DNA from: CAYLYP01 sp964387795
Lineage (GTDB): Bacteria > Bacteroidota > Bacteroidia > Bacteroidales > UBA7960
Direction of reading: 5' to 3'
Assembly: GCA_964387795.1 (NCBI GenBank)
Contig: CAYLYP010000010.1
Coordinates: forward strand, 1 to 64,000
Length of the DNA stretch: 64,000 bases
The notes below the pieces were generated by a model. That model was not told the DNA's origin, made no database searches, and saw only the letters and a list, made by a program, of their open reading frames with translations. Shown one piece after another: positions 41,589 through 50,887 of this stretch; the first letter of the stretch is position 1; every line of letters starts with the position of its first letter. The position numbers were made by a program, and so were the translations under genes.

Positions 41589-41879
41589 ATGAATAAACGA
41601 TTTCCGAGGTTCTGTCCCTCATGCCAATCGGCCTTGCAGGTTAAAAATCTTGCATGCAGCCATTGTTCCACAAGTGTGGAAGGTGTTTTTGAGCTTCCGG
41701 TGCTTGCTTGCCTGAGCGAGGAAGACCAGTTGTTTGTGCTTAATTTTATAAAGAGCAGTGGCAGTTTGAAAGAAATGGCTGGTCAGTTGAAGCTTAGCTA
41801 TCCAACAGTAAGGAATATGCTGGATGATGTGATTGAACGTATTGTTGCATTAGAAAAAAAACAGGATTATGAACACTAA
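41589..41879 (+). CDS. DUF2089 zinc-ribbon / HTH protein
   Basis: The 96-residue protein has a zinc ribbon (C9, C12, C23, C26: FCPSCQS and ACSHCS) followed by a helix-turn-helix with GSLKEMAGQLKLSYPTVRNM. This is the DUF2089 family, predicted to be a DNA- or RNA-binding regulator. It overlaps the next gene by 11 nt and heads a four-gene run, so it probably regulates its own operon. Confidence 0.88.
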   Translation: MNKRFPRFCPSCQSALQVKNLACSHCSTSVEGVFELPVLACLSEEDQLFVLNFIKSSGSLKEMAGQLKLSYPTVRNMLDDVIERIVALEKKQDYEH

Positions 41880-42498
41880 GAGTAAAATGGCATGGCTTTT
41901 AAACCCCTTTTATTTTATTGCCGGGAGCAGGGCCTTGATTTTCGGGATTGTTATCATGGTATTAACAGCCCTAATGGCATATTTTTCAAATACATGGTTT
42001 GATGGGGTTCTGGATGCCCATTATGGTGCATCGGCTTCTTTTATGGGGCATTTAATCCTGCTGTTGGCAGGTTTGCTTAGCTTGTGGATTGTGTTCCTTC
42101 CTTTGGCAAAAATACTATCTAATTCCAGGATCCGGATTGTTGATATTGCAGGGACGATTGCCCTTGCACGTTTCCCTTTGTTTATTGTTGCTTTTACGGG
42201 CTTTTCAAATATCATTCCCAAATTTAACCAATATATAAGCTGGATGATTGGAAAGCAATTGCAGCCGGTTGTTTTTACAGGTTTTGAAATCGTCCATATT
42301 GGGTTTCTTTTCCTGATTGTTTTTTTAATGATTGTATGGATGGTAAGCCTTTTATACAATGCCTACCATCTTTCGGCCAATCTGAAAGGTTCCAGGGCTG
42401 GTATCTCGTTTGTTTTTGGGATACTGATTGCAGAAGTGATATCAAAGCTGGCCGTGATGTCGTTGATGAAAAACCTCCCGGCATTGTTTTCAATATAA
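41869..42498 (+). CDS. Polytopic membrane protein (Yip1-like)
   Basis: The 209-residue product has five or six membrane helices (about 20-40, 60-85, 105-120, 140-165 and 178-200) and an N-terminal WLLNPFYFIAGSRALIF reminiscent of Yip1-domain proteins. No catalytic motif is seen. The 11-nt overlap with the DUF2089 gene points to translational coupling and a shared function. Confidence 0.65.
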   Translation: MNTKSKMAWLLNPFYFIAGSRALIFGIVIMVLTALMAYFSNTWFDGVLDAHYGASASFMGHLILLLAGLLSLWIVFLPLAKILSNSRIRIVDIAGTIALARFPLFIVAFTGFSNIIPKFNQYISWMIGKQLQPVVFTGFEIVHIGFLFLIVFLMIVWMVSLLYNAYHLSANLKGSRAGISFVFGILIAEVISKLAVMSLMKNLPALFSI

Positions 42499-42619
42499 GC
42501 AAAAGAAATAAATCAGCTTGTCTGATATTAATGGGGCATGTTTGCGGATGATTCACAGATACATGTGAATGCTGCAAACAAGGAGTTCCATATAATCAAT
42601 AAACTAAAACAAAAAAAAG

Positions 42620-43168
42620 ATGCAAACAAAAGAAGAAAACAATTTAAAACAGGAAAACTTTTTCGCTGAACACCAAAGGCTTAAACACCCATTCTTTTGG
42701 TCTTTTATCCTTTTTGTCTTTTGCCTGACTGTTTATGGATTTGTAATGCAAATCATTCTTGAGAAGCCGGCAGGGATGAACCCTGCACCCGACTGGGTGA
42801 TGTGGTTCCTGCTGTTTTTTGTGCTGGCACTTGTATCCCTGGCCGTATATTGCCGCCTCGAATTGATGGTTTCCCCCAAAGGTGTTGGTTATCGTTATGC
42901 TCCTTTTATAAACAAACGTCGCATCTTAAAATGGGAAGATATCAAAAGTGCAGAGGTTAAAAAATACTCCCCCCTGAAAGAGTTTGGCGGGTGGGGCTTA
43001 AGGTTTGGATTTAAAGGTGGAGTAGCCTATTCGGTCCAGGGAAATATGGGCTTGCGCATTGAACTAACCTCCGGGAAAAAAATAGTAATTGGCTGCCATA
43101 ATGCTGAAGGCCTTAATGCCTATCTTAAAGACCTTAAAGCAAAATATAATATTCAGCCAATTATTTGA
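42620..43168 (+). CDS. Membrane protein with two TM helices and a PH-like domain
   Basis: The 182-residue product has two membrane helices (about 25-47 and 62-83) and a soluble beta domain: LELMVSPKGVGYRYAPF, RRILKWEDIKSAEVKKYSP, GNMGLRIELTSGKKIVIGCH, ending in a helix. This is the layout of bacterial PH-like membrane proteins. It is third in the DUF2089 run, 121 bp after the previous gene. The intervening gap has the ATGTTTGCGGATGAT motif (42538) inside an imperfect hairpin. Confidence 0.6.
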   Translation: MQTKEENNLKQENFFAEHQRLKHPFFWSFILFVFCLTVYGFVMQIILEKPAGMNPAPDWVMWFLLFFVLALVSLAVYCRLELMVSPKGVGYRYAPFINKRRILKWEDIKSAEVKKYSPLKEFGGWGLRFGFKGGVAYSVQGNMGLRIELTSGKKIVIGCHNAEGLNAYLKDLKAKYNIQPII

Positions 43169-43278
43169 TAATCATAACTTTTGTTGGTAATAACCGCTTT
43201 TTGTTTGCAATTGATAATCACCATTATGAATTGTAGACAGTGAGTGCTATTTGATCACTAAATAAAATTCAATAAGAA

Positions 43279-44643
43279 ATGAACACAGTTTTTTTTAAAT
43301 CAAAAAAGGGTGTTAACATCATAATACCCGTCGTTTTAATTGCTTTGGTATTTGGATTTCACAAGAATGTGAATGCACAATACATTGATGGGGTAAACCC
43401 AATTGCCGGTAAAGTAATTGAATTGTTGAAAACAGCTTCTTCAACCGAACTTTTAGGGATGATGGATGAGAACATGAAAAGCAAAATCCCCGATGGACAG
43501 CTTACTGAGCTTTGGTCTGGCCTTCAATCACAGATGGGAGCGTTTCAGGGTATGAGCAAATATATGCTTACCCAATCAGGCGAATTTTCTGTCATTACCC
43601 AGATTTGCAAGTTTGAAAAGATGGATCTTGCCTTGCAGTTAAGCTTAAACAAAGATGGCTATATTCAGGGGATGTTTTTTATTCCCCCTCCTGCTGAGAA
43701 ATTTACTGCTGCCCCTGCTTATGCTGATCCTAAGGCTTTTGTTGAAAAGGAAGTTGTTTTTGATATGGGAGATATTAAATTGCCGGGATATTATACTTAT
43801 CCGGTTGATAAGAGATCTTTTCCCGTTGTTGTCCTTGTGCATGGTTCAGGGGCGCATGATGCTGATGAAACCATTGGTCCCAATAAAATATTCAGGGATG
43901 TGGCCCAAGGCCTTGCCAGCAAGGGAATAGGAGTTGTGCGATATGAAAAAAGAAATAAAAACAATGCCCATACCCTTGATCCGCAAAACATTACCCCCCG
44001 TGAAGAGCTCCTTGACGATTTTGGTAAAGTATTAAAAGCAGTGATGTCTTTTGATGGGGTTGATAAAGATCAGCTTTATATGATGGGCCATAGCCTGGGT
44101 GGTTATTTTGCCCCTCTGATGGCAAAAGAACATCCGGAGCTCAAAGGTGTTATCGTGATGGCAGGAAATGCCAGCCCGCTTCATAAAATAGTTATGGATC
44201 AAATGAGATACCTGATCCCTATGCAGGTAAACGATACCATTGAACAAAGAAAAATAATTGATGGCTATCAAATCCAGTCAGATCGTATCGAATCAGGCGA
44301 TTACAACCTTGAGGTGCCTCATGAAGAAATGATGCTTTCGCTGAGTGCTGCTTATTGGAAATTTGTAAGCAATTATAATCCGGTAGAAATGATGAATAGC
44401 CTGCCCCAAAGGGTATTGGTGGTGCATGGCGAAAGGGATTATCAGGTTCCGGTGAGCGAACATGAAAAATGGAAAAAAGGCCTTGAAGGGAAAAAGAATG
44501 CCAGGGTATTGCTCTTTAAAGGCTTAAACCATCCATTTATGTATGGTGACAAACCTTCGGTCCCGGCTGATTATTTCGTTGAAGGCAATGTCTCTGAAGA
44601 ACTTATAAAAACTGTTGAGTCCTGGATCAGGGAAAAGAAATAA
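43279..44643 (+). CDS. Secreted DUF3887 / alpha/beta-hydrolase
   Basis: The 454-residue product has an N-terminal signal segment (about 12-34), a DUF3887 domain (about 40-135, with GKVIELLKTASSTELLGMMD) and an alpha/beta-hydrolase domain (about 155-450). The catalytic triad can be read as S272 (MGHSLGGYF), D387 (GERDYQVP) and H417-418 region (LNHPF); the oxyanion loop is VLVHGSGAHDAD. It is probably a periplasmic esterase or peptidase-like hydrolase of unknown substrate and closes the DUF2089 run. Confidence 0.85.
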   Translation: MNTVFFKSKKGVNIIIPVVLIALVFGFHKNVNAQYIDGVNPIAGKVIELLKTASSTELLGMMDENMKSKIPDGQLTELWSGLQSQMGAFQGMSKYMLTQSGEFSVITQICKFEKMDLALQLSLNKDGYIQGMFFIPPPAEKFTAAPAYADPKAFVEKEVVFDMGDIKLPGYYTYPVDKRSFPVVVLVHGSGAHDADETIGPNKIFRDVAQGLASKGIGVVRYEKRNKNNAHTLDPQNITPREELLDDFGKVLKAVMSFDGVDKDQLYMMGHSLGGYFAPLMAKEHPELKGVIVMAGNASPLHKIVMDQMRYLIPMQVNDTIEQRKIIDGYQIQSDRIESGDYNLEVPHEEMMLSLSAAYWKFVSNYNPVEMMNSLPQRVLVVHGERDYQVPVSEHEKWKKGLEGKKNARVLLFKGLNHPFMYGDKPSVPADYFVEGNVSEELIKTVESWIREKK

Positions 44644-44645
44644 GC

Positions 44646-45350
44646 CTATTTCCAGCGTGGACATGGTAGGTTCCTGGGCTTTTTCGCTTTAGCTTTTTCT
44701 TTCAGTTCAGGGGGAAGAGGTGTTAAAGGCTGGCTCAGGCTAAAACGACCCATGTCAACATCTGTTGGGACTGGAAAGTGTTTTGCCCTGTGGGTGTTGG
44801 TATCCTGCAGGGCATTTTTATGTTCTTTTTCTTCTTTGACTTGAGGAACAATAACAGAAGCCTGTCTTTTTTCGAGGTGAATGGCTATGCCATGGAACAT
44901 CCTTTTTGCCTGGTCGGCTGTTTTCCCTGCTGTTTGATAAATGATTTCCCACTCAATGTTTGTTGAGTTGAGCATGGGGTTGATTTTAAAAAGCTCTTTC
45001 AACCGCATGGCAAGGAGGTAGTGGTAGTTTGTTATCCAGTCTTTTTTGTGATATGGGTATTTTGTAAAAATCAAAGAAACCTTTTCAATATTGCGCTTAT
45101 TGTATTTTAGTGAATCTATGTAAACAGAAGGTATTATCTTAAAACTGGCATATCCATTTTCAAGAAGTATCGTATTTTCATTGATGATATATGGGTTTAT
45201 TTCTGTTTCAATTAAAGTGAAAGATGATTCAAGCGCCCTTTGGTGTTTTTGGGGATGGTTAAGGGTATCATCCAAAAACATTTTACCATCCACAGTCCCG
45301 GGGTCTTTTGAAGGTAATATCACGAAAAACAATAACAGGAATACATTCAT
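44646..45350 (-). CDS. Secreted protein of unknown function
   Basis: The 234-residue product opens with a short hydrophobic stretch (MNVFLLLFFVILP), a weak signal peptide. The core LNSTNIEWEIIYQTAGKTADQAKRMFHGIAIHLE follows a conserved pattern that I have seen in Bacteroidota extracytoplasmic proteins, but I cannot name a family. The C-terminal 60 residues are Pro/Lys-rich and low in complexity. It converges with the hydrolase gene with 2 bp between stop codons. Confidence 0.6.
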   Translation of the reverse strand: MNVFLLLFFVILPSKDPGTVDGKMFLDDTLNHPQKHQRALESSFTLIETEINPYIINENTILLENGYASFKIIPSVYIDSLKYNKRNIEKVSLIFTKYPYHKKDWITNYHYLLAMRLKELFKINPMLNSTNIEWEIIYQTAGKTADQAKRMFHGIAIHLEKRQASVIVPQVKEEKEHKNALQDTNTHRAKHFPVPTDVDMGRFSLSQPLTPLPPELKEKAKAKKPRNLPCPRWK

Positions 45351-45816
45351 GGCCGGGTGGATTGGTGTTGTTGAATTAAAACGTATCAGAAGTGGTTTTG
45401 CAAATTGCTTTTTGTCTTAATAAATTTCGTCATTTTTTTTAAATTATTTCTTTTCAAGAGGTTTTTTTTATTAAAAAACAATGTAATATTGAAGTTGAAA
45501 ATCCTAATGGCATTCTGATACGGGATGAAAAGGGCATGTTTGCGAATGAAATGCAAACGCCAAAAGATCAAAGTGCCGGTTGTTTTCAATAATTGTTACT
45601 TTTGCAAAATGGGTTGTCCTGTATTATTGAGTGTTTTGTTTTCCTGCTGCACTGCTTTAGTATTGATTGAATATCATGCTATAATGCCCTTGATTTAGTG
45701 TTTCAAAGCTTGTCTTAAATGTAATTTTTATTCGGATGATAAGATATGCAGGAAGGTGGCCGGGATGCCTTATTTGATGTAAAAATTAATTAATCCAATT
45801 CTTTTTTAAAGAAGAT
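45351..45816. other. Intergenic region with a candidate promoter and hairpin motif
   Basis: No gene is seen. TACTTTTG (45597-45604) could be a -7 box for the downstream gene with a leader of about 200 nt. GGCATGTTTGC and GCAAACGCC (45534-45562) form an imperfect hairpin containing the recurrent motif ATGTTTGCGAATGA. Confidence 0.4.
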
Positions 45817-46809
45817 ATGAATATGAAAAAATCAATGTGCTTATTAATGTTTGTATTGTCAACAATGATTGGCATTTCACAGGATCTGGGCCAGGCTGAA
45901 CGTTCCGCCCTTGATTGTTTAAATGGATATTTACAACAGACCGGCAAGGATTATTCCTATTTTATAAAGTCAGGGGATATTTATCAGGAATTATCAGAAA
46001 TAGAAGATGTTCCAGGCTTTATGGAAAAGAAAGCAGAGGTAGATGCTGTGTTGGAAATGAGCGGGATATTCAAGGATAATCACATGAATGCAGGATTGCT
46101 GAAGAATTGCATGATGGCATCTTATCCCATTGAAGCGCTTCAAAATGACAAAGCATCTTCTTTTTATTATTTATGGGAACACCTTGATTATTTAGAAAAG
46201 AACCCTGACATGATGATTGAACTATCACCGATAATTCATATTAATGCCCTGCAATCATTATTGAATGAAGATGATTTTTCAAAGGATTTTTATAGGGTGT
46301 TTCAGTTTATTATCGTTCAGGGAATCATTTATGAAAGTGAACATGCAGTAGCCTCATCTGATCTTAATGACAGCGAAAACATCCTGTCAGGGGAAAGTGA
46401 CAATAATGCTTTTGTGGTTATTGAAGATGACCCTGAAAGCGTAGGTCTTGATGAATTTGTGTTAGTTGAGGAGTCAGCAATGCAAGCTGATAATTCAGAT
46501 TCAATACATGGGCTTTGTGGTGAAGATATCTTTATTGTAGTTGAAAACATGCCCCAATACCCTGGAGGGGATGAAGCATTGAATTCCTATTTCTGTCTGG
46601 AATCGGAGCAATGCAAGGGGAAGGTATATATTCAGTTTGTGGTGGATGTAAATGGAAAAGCCCGCGAACCAAAGATTTTAAGAGGTATAGGGTCTGGTTG
46701 TGATCAAAAGGCAATTGAACTTGTTCAGGACATGCAGTTGTGGGTTCCAGGCAAGCAAAGGGGTGAAAATGTTTGTGTATATATCACCAGGCCAGTTCTT
46801 TTTTATTAG
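45817..46809 (+). CDS. Secreted protein with TonB C-terminal domain
   Basis: The 330-residue product has a signal peptide (MNMKKSMCLLMFVLSTMIGI) and no N-terminal membrane anchor of TonB type. About 220 unrecognised, acidic residues lead to a TonB C-terminal domain (about 245-330): MPQYPGGDEALNSYF, KVYIQFVVDVNGKAREPKIL, CDQKAIELVQDMQLWVPGKQ, ITRPVLF. Such proteins are frequent in Bacteroidota and may not energise transport. It has four Cys in the final domain, more than usual. Confidence 0.8.
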   Translation: MNMKKSMCLLMFVLSTMIGISQDLGQAERSALDCLNGYLQQTGKDYSYFIKSGDIYQELSEIEDVPGFMEKKAEVDAVLEMSGIFKDNHMNAGLLKNCMMASYPIEALQNDKASSFYYLWEHLDYLEKNPDMMIELSPIIHINALQSLLNEDDFSKDFYRVFQFIIVQGIIYESEHAVASSDLNDSENILSGESDNNAFVVIEDDPESVGLDEFVLVEESAMQADNSDSIHGLCGEDIFIVVENMPQYPGGDEALNSYFCLESEQCKGKVYIQFVVDVNGKAREPKILRGIGSGCDQKAIELVQDMQLWVPGKQRGENVCVYITRPVLFY

Positions 46810-46902
46810 TAAGAAATTAAGGACAGGCAATACGTTAATGATATAGAAATGCAATTTTTAAGAAAGGGATAATGAGTACCTTCGCGCCAAAATTTTGGTG
46901 CC

Positions 46903-47859
46903 ATGGATTTATTTAATGGGAGCAGGGCATTTTTTAGTTCTCGCCCACAACTTCAGAAAGGCGTTTTTATTATTGTTTCCCTATTGTGCATCAGTAGTCT
47001 GGTTTCACCACCATTGGCACTGGTGCTGGGCTTTTTGGTAGCTGAGCTTGTTGAAAACCCATTTATGGCTACCACCAAAAAGATGACCACTGTCCTTTTG
47101 CAGGTTTCTGTTGTGGGGCTTGGGTTTGGGATGAATATAAATAGCGCATTGCGTGCCGGAAGCGAAGGTTTTATATTTACAATAGTGAGCATTGTCTCTA
47201 TCATGTTATTGGGTACTTTCCTTACAAAAGCTTTTAAAATTGACAGGGCCATTGGCTATCTGATTTCTTCGGGGACTGCAATATGCGGTGGAAGTGCCAT
47301 TGCTGCCATATCACCAATTATCAAGGCCAAACCCAATCAAATATCTGTAGCACTGGCAGTGGTATTTATCCTTAATTCAGTTGCCCTGCTTATATTCCCT
47401 TATATCGGGCAAGTATTAAACCTTACACAGCAGGAGTTTGGCCTTTGGAGCGCCATTGCCATTCATGATACCAGTTCGGTTGTTGGTGCAGCTAGCAAAT
47501 ATGGGGATGAAGCCCTTCAGGTTGCTACCACTGTAAAGCTTGCACGTGCATTGTGGATTATCCCCTTGTCGTTTGTAACCGTTTTATTGTTTAAAAACAA
47601 GGAAACGCGCGTTAAGATACCCTGGTTTATTGCATTTTTTATTGCTGCCATGTGCCTTAATACCTTTGTGCCTTTTGTTCAAACTATTAGTGCACCCATC
47701 GTTCTCATTTCAAAAGCAGGCCTCACATTTACCCTCTTTTTGATTGGTACGGGCTTCTCTGTTAAAGTGATAAAAAGCCTGGGTGCAAAACCTTTGATAC
47801 TGGCGCTGGCCCTTTGGTTCTTTATCTCTATAGTTTCCTTACTGGTAATCATGCGATAA
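46903..47859 (+). CDS. YeiH-family putative sulfate/anion exporter
   Basis: The 318-residue product is almost entirely hydrophobic with about ten membrane helices and carries signatures of the YeiH family: VGLGFGMNI, GTAICGGSAIAAISPIIKAK, HDTSSVVGAASKYGDEALQVAT and LWIIPLSFV. Members are annotated as putative sulfate exporters. A TACCTTCG just upstream (46876-46883) resembles a -7 box. It stands alone. Confidence 0.88.
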   Translation: MDLFNGSRAFFSSRPQLQKGVFIIVSLLCISSLVSPPLALVLGFLVAELVENPFMATTKKMTTVLLQVSVVGLGFGMNINSALRAGSEGFIFTIVSIVSIMLLGTFLTKAFKIDRAIGYLISSGTAICGGSAIAAISPIIKAKPNQISVALAVVFILNSVALLIFPYIGQVLNLTQQEFGLWSAIAIHDTSSVVGAASKYGDEALQVATTVKLARALWIIPLSFVTVLLFKNKETRVKIPWFIAFFIAAMCLNTFVPFVQTISAPIVLISKAGLTFTLFLIGTGFSVKVIKSLGAKPLILALALWFFISIVSLLVIMR

Positions 47860-48076
47860 GGATATTTTACCAAAGTGTTCTTTTCTTAAACGGGATTGTT
47901 TTAATAAGGTTCAGACCCGTTCTGTTTGCTTTCAAATACTTCTTTTGCAGAATTGAATGTTTAAATGGGGCATCATCTTTTATTGTGCATTTAATGGGAT
48001 TATAATTGACAAACACCCTGAAATTTCGTACATTAATTGATTACAATGTCCTTCAATACAAAAGGAGGTTTTGGGG

Positions 48077-48607
48077 ATGAAAACAAAATTCCTGTTAGTT
48101 GTTTTTCTTTGGGCTGCAAGCCTTGAAATATCGTTTTCGCAGCAAAGCAACAATGATTTGGGTGACATTCCACATGAGCTGTTTATGGATACGGTATTGG
48201 CTGATAATCAAAAAAACATAGAGTTCAAACCATGCATTGCCCCTTTTGTTGAGTTGGTGGGTAAGGGATTTATTTCACTGAATCTGGATTACAGGCCAAA
48301 AGAACACTATGCATTCAGTTTTGGCATTCAGCCAATGGAAGGCCTCAGCCCCAATATCATGTTTTATTACCTGACAGGTAAGCGGCACAGGATTGAAATC
48401 GGAGGGGGCTTAAGTGGGGGATTTTCAAAAAGTGCCAGCCTTGAAGTGGTTCTATTGCATGGGGTGATAGGTTTAAGGTTCCAAAAAAAGAAAGCATTTT
48501 TTTTCCGATCAGGTTTCACCCCTTTGTATGTGATATTTTTAAACGACCCGGACCGTGACAATATGTTTTATCCTTTAGCCGGTTTAAGCCTTGGTTATAG
48601 CTTTTAA
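48077..48607 (+). CDS. Small outer-membrane or secreted protein of unknown function
   Basis: From ATG 48077 the product is 176 residues with a signal peptide (MKTKFLLVVFLWAASLEISF, then SQ). The mature part has alternating strands (HYAFSFGIQPMEGLSPNIM, HRIEIGGGLSGGFSK, LAGLSLGYSF), suggesting a small beta-barrel. A TTG at 48071 would add only two residues. A strong Shine-Dalgarno AAAGGAGG (48061-48068) lies 8 nt before the ATG, which is rare in this phylum and supports the ATG start. Confidence 0.72.
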   Translation: MKTKFLLVVFLWAASLEISFSQQSNNDLGDIPHELFMDTVLADNQKNIEFKPCIAPFVELVGKGFISLNLDYRPKEHYAFSFGIQPMEGLSPNIMFYYLTGKRHRIEIGGGLSGGFSKSASLEVVLLHGVIGLRFQKKKAFFFRSGFTPLYVIFLNDPDRDNMFYPLAGLSLGYSF

Positions 48608-48879
48608 AAGTGACGAAACTAAAAACTTCCAACGGCTTTTGATAATGAAATAATCCTTCAGTGGAAATATTTTCCGGGAATGCCCAATTGACTAGTTCAA
48701 GTCAGGGTCATCGCATTATATCCGTATGTTATGGTTTGAATGGCCGTATTCATGGCCTTTAACCACTTGTTGTTCAATTAATCATGTTGGTAAACCATAC
48801 TATTGGCACCACAAAGATAATTCATGCATGGCTTTAACTTACTTTCAGGAAAACCCGTTGACAAAACCATGACATTTCA
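48608..48879. other. Intergenic region left of palindromic copy 3
   Basis: Together with 49013-49288 this leaves about 550 bp around the palindromic element without any gene or recognised site. Confidence 0.4.
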
Positions 48880-49012
48880 ATATCATGTTAAGGGTTGAGC
48901 CGGGGTTGAGGCGGTGTTGAGCCGGTGTTGAGCCGGGTTTAAAGCGGTTTAAACCCGGCTAAAAACCGCTTTAAAACCGCTTTAACTCCGCTTTAAGTCT
49001 TTCCTTGATATG
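48880..49012. repeat. 11-nt-periodic palindromic element, copy 3
   Basis: Flanked by ATATCATGTTAAGG and TTTCCTTGATAT, the element has nine 11-nt units. Left arm: GGTTGAGGCGG, TGTTGAGCCGG twice, GTTTAAAGCGG. Right arm: TTTAAACCCGG, CTAAAAACCGC, TTTAAAACCGC, TTTAACTCCGC. The arms pair as a long imperfect hairpin. Confidence 0.85.
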
Positions 49013-49288
49013 AACCAGATGTGGTTAGGGAAACAGGGGGGAGTTGAAAAGGGAGTCCGAAGGAGGTGCTGGATTCATTGATAATCGAGCCTGATGGGGT
49101 GGTGAGATCATGAGAGACTATCACAAATCTGGATTCAATGTGTTTTTGCTGCTATGGGTAATGAAAAGCTTTTGTAAAAACTTTATTGGAATGATGTGTA
49201 TTTTCATAATTTTGTTGTTCAGCTTGTTTTAAAAAAGGGACAAACCAACCGATGGTGTTTTTAATGCATGTTTAAAAAGGTCAAATAA

Positions 49289-50563
49289 ATGGAACTATTG
49301 ATATTGTTGATACTGATTTTGATAAATGGCTTTTTTGCGCTATCTGAAATTGCATTGGTATCAAGTAAAAAATCAAGGTTGGAGCAGCGAAGGAGAAGTG
49401 GCAGCAAAGGTGCCATAAAAGCATTAAAATTATTGGAGGAATCGGAGAACTTCCTATCGGCTATTCAGGTGGGGATAACTTTAATTGGTATTGTAACAGG
49501 TGTTTACGGAGGGATGAATATTGCTGATGATGTTGCCCCATTCTTTCAGCAATTTGAATTGTTAAAGCCATTTGCCAATGAGTTGGCCCTTGTATTAACT
49601 ATTTTCATAATTACTTATGTGTCAATTGTATTGGGTGAACTGGTTCCAAAAACAATGGCAATGGGCAATCCTGAACCAATAGCCGTAAAGGTAGCCCCAA
49701 CGATATATTTTGTCAGCAATTTGTTTTATCCATTCGTTAAACTGCTATCCGGTTCAACAAATTTTGTAAATAAGGTGCTTGGGATAAAGAAACCTTCAGA
49801 GCACCTTACGGAGGCAGAATTGATGCAGTTAATAAAGATGGCATCCATAGAAGGGGTTATTGAAAAAGAACAAAATGTAATTCATGAGAAGGTTTTTTAT
49901 TTTTCGGATAAGAAAGCCAAACATCTGATGACGCCCCGTGTGGATGTTGATTGGATTGATATTGACAAATCTGTTGAAGAGATTAAAAGTTTTCTGTTAA
50001 AAAGCAATCACAGCAAGATTATATGTTGTAAAGGCGGGCTTGATGATTTTAAAGGTGTTTTAATATCAAAGGATTTTTTCAAGTCGCTGGCTGTTGGTGG
50101 CGCTTTTAATATTGAAGATATTATCATGGAACCACTTGTTTTGCCTGAGTCAACAAATGCCCAGAAAGTATTGGAACTCCTGCGGAAAAACAAAATCCAT
50201 TTTTGTTGTGTAGTTAATGAATATGGAGGTTTTGAAGGGATTATTACCTTACACGATATTTTTGAAAACATTGTAGGACAGATCCCTGATGATGGTGAAG
50301 CTTTTGAACCAGAGGTTTTTATCAGGGAAGATAAATCAATACTTGTGAGTGGGGATGCCCCCATTGAAACCTTAAGCGAATTAATACAGGATTTTACAAT
50401 TGATTTTGAAACAATTGATTATACAACTGTTGCGGGTTTTGTGTTACATTGTATCGGGAAGATACCCCGCATTGGTGACCGGTTTGAATTTTTGGGTTAT
50501 ATGATCGAGGTGGTGGATATTGATAAGAATATTATTGATAAGGTGTTGATTAAAAAGATTTAG
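49289..50563 (+). CDS. CNNM/CorC-type protein (DUF21, CBS pair, CorC_HlyC)
   Basis: The 424-residue product has a DUF21/CNNM membrane domain (1-195; NGFFALSEIALVSSKKSRLE, GITLIGIVTGVYGG, IVLGELVPKTMAM), a CBS pair (about 210-330; HLMTPRVDVDWID, CVVNEYGGFEGIITLHDI) and a C-terminal CorC_HlyC domain (about 345-424). These proteins are divalent-cation (Mg/Co) transport or homeostasis factors; hemolysin names are historical. It is transcribed alone. Confidence 0.92.
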   Translation: MELLILLILILINGFFALSEIALVSSKKSRLEQRRRSGSKGAIKALKLLEESENFLSAIQVGITLIGIVTGVYGGMNIADDVAPFFQQFELLKPFANELALVLTIFIITYVSIVLGELVPKTMAMGNPEPIAVKVAPTIYFVSNLFYPFVKLLSGSTNFVNKVLGIKKPSEHLTEAELMQLIKMASIEGVIEKEQNVIHEKVFYFSDKKAKHLMTPRVDVDWIDIDKSVEEIKSFLLKSNHSKIICCKGGLDDFKGVLISKDFFKSLAVGGAFNIEDIIMEPLVLPESTNAQKVLELLRKNKIHFCCVVNEYGGFEGIITLHDIFENIVGQIPDDGEAFEPEVFIREDKSILVSGDAPIETLSELIQDFTIDFETIDYTTVAGFVLHCIGKIPRIGDRFEFLGYMIEVVDIDKNIIDKVLIKKI

Positions 50564-50887
50564 CTTGTCAATATTTATTGAAAGAGTTGAAGGGTAGGGG
50601 TTATTTATAAAAAAACGGGATATTGTATTGTCTCTGGTTAAAAAATCAAATAGGACTTTTAAGAAGCAAAAGGTTTAAATTTACATCCGTCATTTCTTGG
50701 ATTCAGAAGGTGAAAGGCATTGGTCTAATGGTAAATGGCATTCTGGATATTATTGGATTTCATAATAAGGAATTAATGTTATATAAGTCAAAAACAAAAA
50801 ATATGTGAAATATTTTTTGTTTATATTAACTATTTTTATAGCTTTGGTGTGCAATTAATAATATTTATTAACTTTAAAGTCTAATTA
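50564..50887. other. Intergenic region before the phase-variable lipoprotein
   Basis: A 61-codon frame (50623-50808) lacks protein-like features and is probably not a gene. The last 100 bp are very AT-rich and presumably hold the lipoprotein promoter. Confidence 0.4.

Noticed and set aside
50623..50808. 61-codon frame upstream of the lipoprotein gene
   Set aside because: No signal of protein character or conserved motif; AT-rich intergenic sequence.
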